The position numbers and the translations under genes were made by a program. From Phialophora verrucosa (Eukaryota; Ascomycota; Eurotiomycetes; Chaetothyriales; Herpotrichiellaceae), in the NCBI GenBank assembly GCA_002099365.1, contig MSED01000006.1:1426001-1490000 (forward strand): 64,000 nucleotides of DNA, read 5' to 3'. Positions 12,027 to 22,528 of the stretch are shown here, piece by piece. How positions within the stretch are numbered: the first letter of the stretch is position 1; the number at the start of each line of letters is the position of its first letter. The notes under the pieces are model-generated. The model worked only from the letters and a program-made list of their open reading frames with translations. It had not been told where the DNA came from and did not search any database.

Positions 12027-12864
12027 ATGCCACATATAGAGGAGCAAGAAGAAATTCTCCTCCCAGACAGAATACCTGATTATCCGCAATGCACGCCACG
12101 ACCGATCAAGATCATCCACGTGGGCATGGGCGCGTCCGGGATGCTGTTTGCCCACAAAGCCGAGAAGTTCCTGCAGGATTTCACGCTGGTTTGCTATGAA
12201 AAGAACTCGCAGATGGGGGGCACCTGGTATGAGAATCGCTACCCGGGCTGTGCCTGCGATATACCTGCCCACACCTACACGTTTCCGTGGTATCCTAACC
12301 CGGACTGGAGCGGTTACTACAGCTACAGCGACGAAATCCAGGAGTATTTCCTCCGCTTTGCTCGCGAGTTTGGCGTCGTCAAGTACGCCGTCCTCGACAC
12401 CGAAGTCACGGCGTGTACATGGGATGGCGACAACTGGATAGTCGAATTGCGCAGAAAGGATGGGTCTACCTTCTCGGACTCCTGTGATGTGCTGGTCAAC
12501 GGAACTGGCATCCTTAACAAGTGGAAATGGCCCGACATTGAAGGCCGACAGGACTTCAAGGGCGTAATCGCCCATTCGGCACAGTGGCCCCAGGATCTTG
12601 ACTGGAGTAATAAAAAGGTCGCTGTGATCGGAACGGGATCCAGCTCTATCCAGATGGTCCCGAAGTTCGCGGAAAATGCGCAGAGCGTCACGATATTCAT
12701 GAGGAATCCAACCTATATTGGCCCACAGATTGGCTCCAGCATATCGAACAAAGAGGCCGACGAGGGTGCGATGGACCCGCAAGCTGCTGGTAAACACCGT
12801 TATACCGAGAAGGAAAAGGAGCGGTTCCGACAAGACCCCGAATACCATTTGAAGTATCGACAGA
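12027..12864 (+). pseudogene. Baeyer-Villiger monooxygenase, N-terminal half only
   Basis: The first ~279 residues are a clean flavin monooxygenase. They show HVGMGASG (FAD GxGxxG, near residue 32), GGTWYENRYPGCACD, NGTGILNKWKWP, the Baeyer-Villiger fingerprint FKGVIAHSAQWP and a second GTGSSSIQ for NADPH. The similarity stops after YTEKEKERFRQDPEYHLKYRQ at about 12,864. In this family the next ~300 residues carry the rest of the NADPH domain and the C-terminal lobe. Here the frame instead runs to a stop at 12,947 through sequence that belongs, in another frame, to the HET gene. No C-terminal BVMO piece is found elsewhere in the window. The first half has no internal damage, which suggests a recent break. 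A complete BVMO at 34,119-36,301 gives the local comparison. Confidence 0.85.
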
Positions 12865-15413
12865 CCAGGCTCCCCGACAGAGGAAGACTTGCCTCACCTC
12901 GCCGTTCCGGATGTGCCTCCCAAACCACGTCCACGTTCGGACTCTGATTTCTTACCTTCAACCCAAGATCTGCTCTGGGAAAGCTGGACCAAGGTGAGGA
13001 GACTACTGCAAGAGGAACCTTTGCTTGCACCTCCACCCCTGGCGTTGGAGACTCGTGGTGGCTGTGTCAATATTGACGAGGAAGGCAGAGTAGGTCTGGT
13101 ACGTCTCACTCATCCTCCTTGGTCCATGGCTCCTTGCGCTTTCCGTGGCTAATCTGAAGGAGTTATCATGCTCCTGTTTAGGCTGTGGATGCCCAGCCTA
13201 TACTTAGCACTTACTCGTCGACACTAGAGCGCCTCTACCACTTTGCCACGCTTTCAGGCCTCAAAACGTGCCCGAATCGTGCCTGCAAATTGAATCAAGA
13301 GCGACTTCGCAGAAACCTTCCTGCTCGGTCAACATGGTGCCACTCGTTCTTCAAGTGGATGCTTCAGTGGTACTCCTGCTACATGACGTCCCTCCTTGCA
13401 AACCAGTCAGCAAGTGCTCCAATCAAGATGAATCTCTCTCTCGGACTCTTGAAATGTCTTGAGAGTCCTCTCTACGATGGGGACATAACATATAACACGT
13501 ATACGCTGCCAGACAGATTGATCTACGATATGATGGAATGGATTGCTCGAGTAGAGTTCTATCATCCGGACGCAATTCAACGTGGGATTTTCCGCAATGA
13601 ATATGCTCGGGGCTGCATGCTGTGCGACACAGTATACGAAAGAGACTTCGATGAATCACTGCAGAAGGCTGCAGATCTGGGGATCTGTCTCAACCGCCTT
13701 TGGAATCTCATCTCCGTTTGCCCACGGACGTGGCGTGACTTGCCCGCCCTCATGGCCATGACCTATGGTCACGATGAAAAGGATCTGGGTTCATTCCGAC
13801 AACTCGAGGATTTCAGCTTACGCGCAAGCCCTGCTTCGCGTAGTACTTCCGAATTGATCGATCAACATACTCATGAGGCTTGTACTTAGGACCTCTGTCA
13901 TTTCTCTTCGATGGACAGCACTCGAGTGGCTCAAAGACACAAGTGCGCAGACCGCCAATCATGCGATTTCCTCCATTTGAACTCGAAGCCAAATGAATTT
14001 CCGGGCCGCGTGCTCTGGAACTCTCGTTCAACATCCTCGGAAGGGCTAATTCATTCACCTTTGCGCGTTGACGCCGAGTACGTTGCGATATCGCATGTTT
14101 GGTCTGATGGAACAGGGGCTGGTACCGGAGGACGTGGCATGGTCAACAGCTGCCTGTTCGACTTTTTTTGTACAGTCGCGAGAGAACTCGGCTGTCACGG
14201 TATATGGTGGGATGCCATTTCCATCCCTTTAGAACCGAAGGCTCGCGCTCAGGCGCTGCGCAACATGCACTCTCATTTCAGTTCCGCCAAACACACGGTC
14301 GTTCATGACGAATACTTGATCCATTTTCCATGGAAGGAGGACGGCACACCGTGCCTCGCGTTGCTGCTCTCTCCTTGGTTCACGCGTGGGTGGACGGCTG
14401 TCGAACTTGCTGTGTCAAAGAGTGTCAAGGTTCTGTTCAAGGACCCTACTGGCGCTGCAACGCCGCTTATCAAGGATCTGGAAAACGACGTCCTTGCAAA
14501 CACGCCAACCTGTAGCCTCGGCCACATAATCGCCTCCTTCATCATCCGGAAGCTGAGGACAATAACGGCGCGCCATCGAAGTCTTGAAGGCCTCATGGCT
14601 ATTCTGAAAACAAGGAGCAATTCGTGGCCCCGGGATCGGGCCGTCATTGCGGCGCTACTTGCCGGCATCCAGCCCGATGTCGATGCCGTCAACATGCAAG
14701 CCCGTGTGACACAACAGATCATTTCGTCTTACTCGACAATCAGCGGAAGATTCCTGATCCACGGTTCACCCACGATTTCCACCCACGGTCCACTATCTTG
14801 GTGTCCTTCCAATCTTTTCAATGAGGGTCCCACCATCTTGTCGAAGGAATTCCAGGCTTGGAATACCTTAAATCTAACTGTCGACCAGACCACTGGCGCG
14901 TTGCTGGGAAACTTTATCGTCTTCAACCTATTCGCCGTAAAGGACGACTCCGAACCTTTTTCGATGCATAGCGCTGTTCTGAAGAGGCTGAACTCGGCTT
15001 ACATGCAGCCATCCGATTACTTCGTGCTCAGGTGTTCCTTGCGGCAGAGATACTCCTTGGTGGTCCAACCCAAGACTATCACTGAGTCTCCCAGGAGAGC
15101 GATTGAGTGCGATTGGGTAGGGGTCATCGTGAGTGATGTGTCCACACTCCAAGTGGACCTTGAAACCTCTAGCGATTACGAAGCAGATGTGACCATCAGA
15201 ATTGGATCTCAATCTCAAGCTGCAGACGAGATCTCCAATGCACGTGAATTCCTCGATCGCTACCGCGGAAGATACGATGCTCAGAATGCCAAGCGTGGAA
15301 TGTACTCGGAACTGGATTTTGACCCGACATTAAAGGGCTCCCTCTGGAATGTGGAGACCGGAAAGTGGGAGAAAGCAAGACGCGGCGCAGAACAGGTTTC
15401 TGTGTCTCCATAG
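12865..15413 (+). CDS. HET-domain protein lacking its own N-terminus
   Basis: HET domains act in fungal self/non-self recognition. Coding sequence is open from about 12,865 (frame of EEDLPHLAVPDVP), leaves at 13,098 (donor CTG|GTACGT), resumes at 13,182, leaves at 13,881 and resumes at 13,927, then runs to a TAG/stop region at 15,413. The 45-bp intron 13,882-13,926 removes an in-frame TAG at 13,887. The HET core is YVAISHVWSDG followed by WWDAISIPLEPKARAQAL and a C-terminal region of about 350 residues. Between the TGA at 12,850-12,852 and the first intron there is no ATG near the beginning of the conserved reading, so the gene has no obvious start. It abuts the broken BVMO. A splice from 12,789 to 12,881 would fuse the two in frame (about 1,055 residues). 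Whether it is expressed is unknown. Confidence 0.7.
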
Positions 15414-15468
15414 TTTTGCGGACCGAAACCATCCAGTAAGCACTCGGAAAAGGAATCTACGCCTAGGT

Positions 15469-16301
15469 CTATTTGCCGCAAAACCCTCCATCGACAATCA
15501 AGCATGCTCCCGAAGTGAAGGTATTTCCTGGGGCAGCGAGGAACAACATTGCAGGCACTAGATCCTGAGGCTCCCCCCATCTTTGCATCGGAACCCGAGA
15601 CATGAGGTAATCCTCCATCTTCTGATCCCCCTGGTACTGCGCTGTCATGGAGGTTTTCATAAACCCTGGGCAGATCGCATTCACCTGAATACCCTTACTC
15701 GCCCACTCGTTACTGAAAGCCTTTGTCATCTGCATGACGGCGCCTTTGGTACTTGAGTATATACTCGTATTGAATCCAGCTTGGTAAGACGTGACGGAGG
15801 CGATGTTGATGATCTTGCCGGGTCGTCCGAGGGACAGGAGCTTGCGGCCAAATTCCTGCATGGAGATGTAGAATGACTTCACATTTACTTCCAGAAGCTA
15901 CAGGCGGGTAAGTACTTACGCAACGCTGGCAGATATTCACTCACCAGATCAAGTTCCTCATCTGTTGCATTCTCGCAGAGATTTCGCCGCATGACGCCAG
16001 CGCAATTGACCAGTATGTCGGGTACTACACCAGCGCCCCATATTGATTGATAGCACTCTCGAAGGCTCTTTGGATCCCGCAAGTCGCAATGGAACTGCAA
16101 CAATTTACCTCCGACTCCTTCGATCTTCGACTTGAGATCCGAGGACAATGGATCATTCGGAAGTTCAATGGATACTATTGTCGAGACTCCCGCCTGAGCC
16201 AAAGCAGCCGCCAACGCCGATCCAAGGCCTCCTGTTCCTCCCGTCACAATAGCTGACTTGCCCTCAAGCGAGAATATGTTGCTGAGATATTGCGCAGCCA
16301 T
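15469..16301 (-). CDS. Short-chain dehydrogenase (KduD / deoxygluconate dehydrogenase-like)
   Basis: This is a 261-residue classical SDR from two exons, 16301-15945 and 15897-15469, with donor GTGAGT and acceptor TGTAG. The cofactor motif TGGTGGLG is at residues 20-27, NCAG follows, the active site is S153 with Y166-S-S-T-K170, and the end is SGACLIVDGGF. The opening FSLEGKSAIVTG and RDPKSL region resemble 2-dehydro-3-deoxy-D-gluconate 5-dehydrogenase and gluconate dehydrogenases. These act on sugar acids with NAD(H). The start at 16301 (MAAQYLSNIF) was preferred; one more ATG lies seven codons upstream. It is tail-to-tail with the HET gene (55 bp between stops). The substrate assignment is by resemblance only. 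Confidence 0.88.
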
Positions 16302-16900
16302 GTTGTGGAGTGCACGGCACAAATATGTTACAGTGTGAAGATGTGACTGACTTTTCCCGACGATACGCCAATATCACACGGAGCATTGACGAACATTGAG
16401 CGCCTGAAGACAGTTTATGTTCTCCGAATGTCTTCCTATTACCGAGGGCTCGAAACCGAGAAGGGTACTATCCACCGTGAGGGGAATGGTTTGCAGCTCG
16501 ATCATTAGCATTGGACAGCCCTCTCTGCGGGGATCACTCAGAATGGCCCATTCTGGTCTTGGTCGCCTCAACAAGGTGACAAGGTAATACCAATATGGTC
16601 ACCCCGCTTTGGTCTCCTCAATTGTTTCGAACTACAACTATTTAAGATCTGATTAGTTGCGTTGCATCCTTGCTGCGGGATAAAGGGGCGGTGCTTGATC
16701 TGTTAGGGATGACACTTACCTGACCTGGCAACAACGGTTGTCGGGCCGCTTGTGTGTCTCGACTCCCCAAGCCTCAGCCTTCTCCATAAAGCAGCTATCG
16801 CGTGCGCCTCACCCTCGGCTATGGTGTTCGAGCACGTCTAGAAACCTCCTTCACAAATTCAAATGGTGGCAGATTGACTGACTCTTTTTTGAACCTAGCT
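16302..16900. other. Intergenic
   Basis: This 0.6-kb stretch lies upstream of the SDR and downstream of the MFS pump, both on the minus strand. No coding or RNA signature was recognised. Confidence 0.5.
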
Positions 16901-18660
16901 CTATGTGGCAGAATCCTTGGTTTGCTTTACCACGACCTTCTTTTCTTCCTCAGCTTGTTGTTTCGTCTCCGCAATCTGCCAGCGCTTCTGCCGCCAACCC
17001 ATGCCCAACGTCATCTCGGCACATAGGAAGCCAGTCGCGCTTGTGATCAACAGGCCCACGAAGATGAAAGTCCAACCCAGCCCCATGCCTGTCAGCATAT
17101 CATCAACGGTCGCCGCTCCCACAGCACCCAAAAGGCAGCGAAGGAGGTTCGATGCCGCTGACGCCGTGGCAACACTCCTTGGGTAGATGTCGGAAAGGAG
17201 CGTGCTGACCGAGTTCGATCCAATTACACCGCAGAAGCCCAAAATGAACTGCAACAAGAGCGGCACTGCGAGAGGGGCGTGTCTCTCAAGTGCCCAACCA
17301 TATGGCAAGAGAGCGGCGACTTGAACTGCTTGAACAAAGAAGACGGCCTGGAGCCGAGCGCGCTCGATGGGAAAGTTGCGAAGATCATCGCCATGTTTTC
17401 GATCAACCGTTCTTCCCAGTTTCCGAGCGATGCGGGCGTAGTTACGGTCGAGGATGCGGCCGTTGCAGAAGGCCCCAATGGTTGCACCCACGCCGAGCGG
17501 TCTCCAAAGCGTATCAGCACCGAGAAGTCTCGCGAGGAAGGGAGGTCGACTTACAAGAAACACAAGCCCACTTGCAGCTCGTTGAGTCCGTACAGCCTGG
17601 GAAATACGGTCGGCGTGCTTGTCATCAAGACTAAGTTAGAGAACATAACCACGCCGGCATACGAGATAAGACAAAATGCCTCTGGTTGCACGAGAATGAA
17701 GAATGACTCGAGCGGGTTCGGGAAACGGAGCTTCGTGCCTCTTTCACGCGCCAGCAGATCTTGTTGTGTGTGCTCGTACTCATCCCTTTCTCGGGGACTC
17801 ATCCGCTTCAGCCGACGCCGAGAATCCAAGTATTGCACAACGGACTGCCGCCACCATTGCTGTGGCACGATACTTCCATCATCGACTATCTTCCGATGCG
17901 TTTCGGGCATGAAGATGATGTAAACCACCAGGTAGCCGCCGCTGATGATGGTCAAGAACCAGAAGACCGATCTCCATCCCAGAAATTGGGTCAGGAGGCC
18001 GCCGATGACTGGGCCGAGGGCTGGCGCTGTCAAGATACCTGCGGCCATTGGGCCGATATACTTCCCTCGCTCCCCCGTGGTAGCAATGTCTGCAATCACA
18101 CCGTATCCGAAGGCCACAGTACCGCTAGATCCTGCGCTCTGCAGACACCGCAGGACGAGTAAAGCGGCAAAGCTGTCCTGGAGGGCAAGGCCAATATTCG
18201 CGGCCGTGTAGATGGTGAAAGCGAGAATATATCCCAGTCGGCGTCCACTGGCGTCGGAGAAGGTGCCCATGAAGCTGGGCGCGAGGCCCTGGAAAATCAT
18301 ATAGGTTGTGATGGAGATGTTGATCAGACTCGGGGATAGATGGTACGCATCTGTCAGAATGGGTAGCACAGGGAAGTATATCTGGCCGGAGAGGGGCGAG
18401 AAAAACGACGCCATGGCAGTCATAACCACAATCAACCATTTGGCGCTCGGGGACAAGGCGGTATAAGCCTTCTGACGCGGACTCTGACTCTGGCTGGTCT
18501 CTTTTAGAGCGTCTGAGTTCTGAGCCTCGATGTCGTTCTGCGTCGGATTTAAATCTTGCGGACTGTGCGCTTCCTGCGCAGATATGGTGATGGTGTCATT
18601 GGCGTCCTTGCGATCGCTGTTCGTCTCAGAGGTCAGAGTGAAATCTTTGTCGCTGGCCAT
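16901..18660 (-). CDS. MFS drug:H+ antiporter, DHA1 (Qdr-like)
   Basis: This is a plasma-membrane multidrug efflux pump of the 12-TM DHA1 group. Exons 18660-17555 and 17501-16901 join across a 53-bp intron (GTAAGT...TGGAG) to restore CFLPLGVGATIGAF, giving 568 residues. A polar 100-residue N-terminal tail precedes TM1. Motif A is GTFSDASGRRLGY, motif C-like sequence is GPMAAGILTAPALGPVIGG, and WRSVFWF follows TM5. The central loop carries IVPQQWWRQSVVQYLD. The C-terminal tail is lysine and glutamate rich. The start is taken at 18660 (MASDKDF); a longer frame begins 32 codons upstream, but that extension looks non-coding. No regulator lies next to it. Confidence 0.9.
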
Positions 18661-19212
18661 TGTCACTAGTCCGCACACAGAGGCCTTGAAAAGGCAGATG
18701 ATACGAAGGGTGTTTCGAGTACAAGCCAGATCATTTGGGCTGGTGGAAGTGACCAAAGAATGCTAACCCAGAAATATATCGCTTGTTTCCTTCATTGCAT
18801 CGGTCGATCAACGGGATCTCTAGTCTCGGATTGGCACTAGCTAGGTGGACGCCATGGGGGCGACTTGATGCCGATGTAGGCAAAACCGGCCCGGTACCGG
18901 GCATCGGTCGTCCACATATTTTGTCACGATGGTCACCACGCATGGTACTTCGCTTAGGACAGACGATTGCTGCCGGTTAGCCGATCATAAAGCACCCCAT
19001 TGGCGCTCAAATACTGCTGATACAGTATGATTTAGGTCACGGTACCTGCAGAGCACAAGATCCCGACGATCTTCCTGCCCGTCTCCGGTTTCCACGTTAA
19101 GCTGAACAGGTGGCGCCATCATATGTTCACTGCCCTCTCTCATAGATCAAGAACTCAACACCCAGCACGTTAAGTTCCAACAGCAGAGAAAGAGCGACTA
19201 TCAGACCAGGCC
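18661..19212. other. Divergent promoter between MFS pump and PEBP gene
   Basis: The pump reads left and the PEBP gene reads right, so this 0.55 kb is a shared promoter. No specific operator was recognised. It marks the left edge of the housekeeping block. Confidence 0.5.
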
Positions 19213-19853
19213 ATGCCAGACCATCCGATCTTCAAGTCCGTCTCGTCCTTGCTCGAAGCCAAAGATAAATCCAGAGTCCTACAATTGGCGTTTGGATCCC
19301 GAAAGATAAAACCCGGCGACAACGTCCCCAAGCGAGGTGAGTCGACGCTTGTCCACTCGCTCTGCATGCATACATACATGCAACCCTCCTCAATATTCAA
19401 GGCTGCCGCTGTCTCGTTGGCTTGCTGACCCAACGCCCACCAGAAGCTCAATCCATCCCGACACTCGCGTGGGACACGCCACCAGGCCGAACATTTATTG
19501 TCATCAGCTTGGACCTCGATGCGCCATTCCCCTCATTCGCACCTTTGAGTCCCGTCCTACATTGGCTCCAAGGCGGCTTTGCGGCGACAGACCCGTTGTC
19601 GAGTCAGAGCGGCGCCTTGACCTCCTCGGATCCGCCTATCACATACTGGGCGGGCCCAGGACCTCCGCCGATCAGCAGCCCGCATCGATACATCTTCTTG
19701 CTTTATGAGCAGCCCGGGGATTTTAACGCCAATCTTCACTTCAAGGCGGACGGGTTTGGGATCAGGGATCGCATGAGATGGCGGCTCGATGCGTTTGAGA
19801 AGAAGGTGGGACTGGGTCCTGCGGTGGCGGCCACGTATTTCTTGAGTAATTAA
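19213..19853 (+). CDS. Phosphatidylethanolamine-binding protein (PEBP) family
   Basis: This is a small soluble protein of 177 residues from exons 19213-19336 and 19444-19853. The donor is G|GTGAGT, the acceptor CCAG, and the joined reading is VPKR-EAQSIPTLAW. The PEBP core is present: the ligand-site LDLDAP (the D-x-D-A-P motif), LHW, then WAGPGPPP...HRYIFLLYEQPG, which matches the second conserved PEBP box. The family binds phospholipid head groups and includes the yeast carboxypeptidase Y inhibitor Tfs1. A function in protease inhibition or signalling is family knowledge only. The C-terminal helix FEKKVGLGPAVAATYFLSN is typical of the fungal members. No signal peptide is seen, so it is probably cytosolic. 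Confidence 0.88.
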
Positions 19854-20329
19854 TTCGCATGGCGCGAGTACTGTTTATGAGTCCATATCATTGAGTGTGG
19901 TGACTACTGGGAGGGGAGCTGATCGGCCATAATAATTCCCGGGGAAGTGCCTTGAGGCCGCTTGGTCTTGGACTCGGACCAGCAGCGATGGCGTCGTTGG
20001 GAGGTTGGGCAACATCCGTATCATGTCACAGCAAGCCTTGTCGGGGAGCAAAGGATTCAAGTTATCCTGGGATATTTAAGACTTGTTGGTTTCTGCTCAG
20101 GTGCCCCTCCATAACCCAGCCTCGTTTAGCACGAGTGGATCTCAGCCTTGCGAAAATGGCTCCAATGACGTAGCGAGAGGTCGTCACCTCCGAGGCAACT
20201 TCAATCCTGGTGTCACCTTGTTGATTGTCCTGTCGTGTGCCCTCGATTAGAGCATTCTCCTGCCAGAAATCACGCCCCGCTCACTATCAACATCAACCCA
20301 GCTTGGCACCGCACGGCACAGCTGTCAAG
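19854..20329. promoter_or_regulatory. Promoter/5' region of the UsgS gene
   Basis: This 0.48-kb interval holds the 3' end of the PEBP gene and the upstream region of the next gene. The frame of the UsgS gene is open 35 codons upstream of the chosen ATG, but that part lacks conservation features. Confidence 0.45.
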
Positions 20330-21448
20330 ATGTCGAACTTCGATCCCAACGCCATCCTCCGAGGTGCCCAACTGACCTTCGTCGGCGCCCACCGCGCGCT
20401 CCAGAACCCCGACCTCTTCACCACAAACCACTACCGACAAGCTGCGCTCGCAGTCTGCGCAGGCCTTGCGATCAGAATAATCCTCAACATCCCCATCTAC
20501 ATCGTCAAGGCATTCATCTGGATAATCTCCATTTTCGTCGACCTCGACCATGAAACCTGGGACGACACTATAATCGGGGGATTGGATTTCATCTCGCGCT
20601 CCGTGCTGCAGATCCCCTTCTTCCTCATGATGGTCATGAGCTCCATCACCCCGACACTTGATAACCTGTTTATGGACTCCCTCAAATGGGTCGACACGAC
20701 GTACGTCCAGAAACACAAATCGGACGACCCGTCTACCCTGCGCGCCATGTATTACCCCACCCTCCGCATGTACAGCACCCACGGCGAGCGCGAGAAGAAA
20801 GAACAACGCTCCCTCGTTGACGGCATCATCTTGTTCCTCACGAAGTACGGTCGACGCGCCGCCATTTCGCTGGCTGTCTACCTCCTCACGTTCCTTCCAG
20901 GGATCGGTCGCTTCGTGCTTCCCGCAGCAAGTTTCTACACGTTCAACAAGGCCGTCGGTCCCGTCCCCGCGGGTATCATATTCGCGTCGGGCCTGATCAT
21001 CCCGAAACACTACATGGTGCAGTTCCTGCAGACGTATTTCTCGAGCCGAAGTCTCATGTCGAGGCTGCTGGAGCCGTATTTCCATCGTATCCGGTTCAAC
21101 AAGCAGCAGAAACGCGTCTGGTTCATCGATCGCTCTGGTGTTCTGTTCGGCTTCTCTGCCGCGTTCGCCATCATGGTCAAGATTCCTCTGCTTGGAGTGC
21201 TGATCTATGGCATCGCCGAGGCGAGCACCGCGTACTTGATCACGAAGATCACGGAACCGCCGCCACCGCCTGGCCCTGGAGGTGTTGCGGAGAAGGAATT
21301 CATCGAGAGTGAAGTCAGGTGGAAGAATAAGCATTTGTTCCTGAATCTGCCGTTAGATCGATTGGACGAATTCAACGCGAAGATGGTGGGGGCCGACAAG
21401 GCCGCGAACAGTGACATCCCGGAGGTGCCGAGACAGAGATTTACTTGA
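20330..21448 (+). CDS. usgS: UsgS-type multispanning membrane protein
   Basis: This is a single-exon gene of 372 residues. The start MSNFDPNAILRGAQLT at 20330 matches what I recall of the Aspergillus transmembrane protein UsgS; an upstream ATG at 20225 would add 35 unrelated residues. Hydrophobic segments lie near residues 38-70, 83-105, 175-222 and 265-305. They are separated by a basic loop with YYPTLRMYSTHGEREKKEQR and a second loop with RSLMSRLLEPYF. The C-terminal third has a proline run (PPPPPGPGG) and a soluble tail. The architecture resembles EI24-like membrane proteins. The molecular function is not known. The antisense strand is open for 354 codons, a by-product of codon bias. The gene is convergent with zuotin. 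Confidence 0.8.
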   Translation: MSNFDPNAILRGAQLTFVGAHRALQNPDLFTTNHYRQAALAVCAGLAIRIILNIPIYIVKAFIWIISIFVDLDHETWDDTIIGGLDFISRSVLQIPFFLMMVMSSITPTLDNLFMDSLKWVDTTYVQKHKSDDPSTLRAMYYPTLRMYSTHGEREKKEQRSLVDGIILFLTKYGRRAAISLAVYLLTFLPGIGRFVLPAASFYTFNKAVGPVPAGIIFASGLIIPKHYMVQFLQTYFSSRSLMSRLLEPYFHRIRFNKQQKRVWFIDRSGVLFGFSAAFAIMVKIPLLGVLIYGIAEASTAYLITKITEPPPPPGPGGVAEKEFIESEVRWKNKHLFLNLPLDRLDEFNAKMVGADKAANSDIPEVPRQRFT

Positions 21449-22528
21449 GAATGAACGATATGGGATCGTAGATGGGTATTACTTGGAAGTGCTAGTTTCC
21501 TTTTTCATGGGCCCTTCATGCATACGGACCGGCGGGGGGATGCTCCGTGCAAAAGAATCTCCCGACCTCAGAGGACAAGAGAAAGCAACTCGCAGCCCGC
21601 TCTTCCAATCACCACGAAAAGAACAATTGCGATGTCCCGAGCATATGTCCACCTTAAGGACGTGAATGTCTCAGCGTGCTGCAGTCACTACGCCGCTGCA
21701 CCGAGTCTGGACCTTATGAACAAATACATCTTGATGCTGGGCCGCGCAGACCAGCAGACCACGCACAGCTGCCAGGCCGCGTTGCTCGCTGCGTCTCTCT
21801 TGATCTCGCGTGAATGCAAGAGAGGAAGCGGTGCATGTTCCCTTGAGGAATGAGGCGCGAGGTACAAGTCGAAGACGGCGGGACGTCGAGTCTGCGATCT
21901 GTGGGAGAGCTGGAACAGCAGAAGGCGGGACAGTGAGAATAGTAAGAACATGGACGAGCGAGCGATTCGAGGGAGGGGTGGGAGGGTGGAAAACACTGCG
22001 CCAGCCAGCCAACGAACGGCCCAGATATAATACTGTGTGGCCCAACTACATACGATATGTACACCCAGTTACGAGTCCAGGCTGTATGAACAGACCACGC
22101 ACTCATTTCCCGCGATTTACGCCATACTCGTACGCCGTGTCTCTCCGTCGTAGCCGTCGTAACTCTTGAAGGCGTCGAAGAAGACAAACGTTTGGACGGG
22201 TGCCGCCGAAGAGTTCGATCTCAGACCCTTCAGTGGTGTGTCCTTACGCGGGAGATATACAGTGCAGGAAGTATGTAGAGCTAATGCGCTGGTTCGGTCA
22301 TGTTTGGATTCACGTGCTCAATGTCGCTCTAGTGCCCGTTGAGATGCCTTTCAATTCGATGCAATGCAACGCAATGCTATGCAAATTCTATGCAGTTGGT
22401 GGCAAACGCGGGATCATGATGAGTCGCTGTTCTATGTAGAAGATATGGCCACAACACAGCCAAGTCGGGGGTATGCACTCTTCTCTCGATAGAGGACACA
22501 CCGTTCGTGCTTGCCCGCTCGCTGTCGC
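21449..22528. other. Convergent 3' interval between UsgS and zuotin
   Basis: This 1.08-kb stretch has both neighbouring genes ending into it. Open frames on both strands (up to 157 codons) overlap each other and show no family features. Untranslated 3' sequence is the simplest reading. Confidence 0.5.

Noticed and set aside
20270..21334. 354-codon open frame antisense to the UsgS gene
   Set aside because: Rich in R/E/D/G with no hydrophobic pattern or domain; it mirrors a conserved membrane protein with G/C-biased codons.
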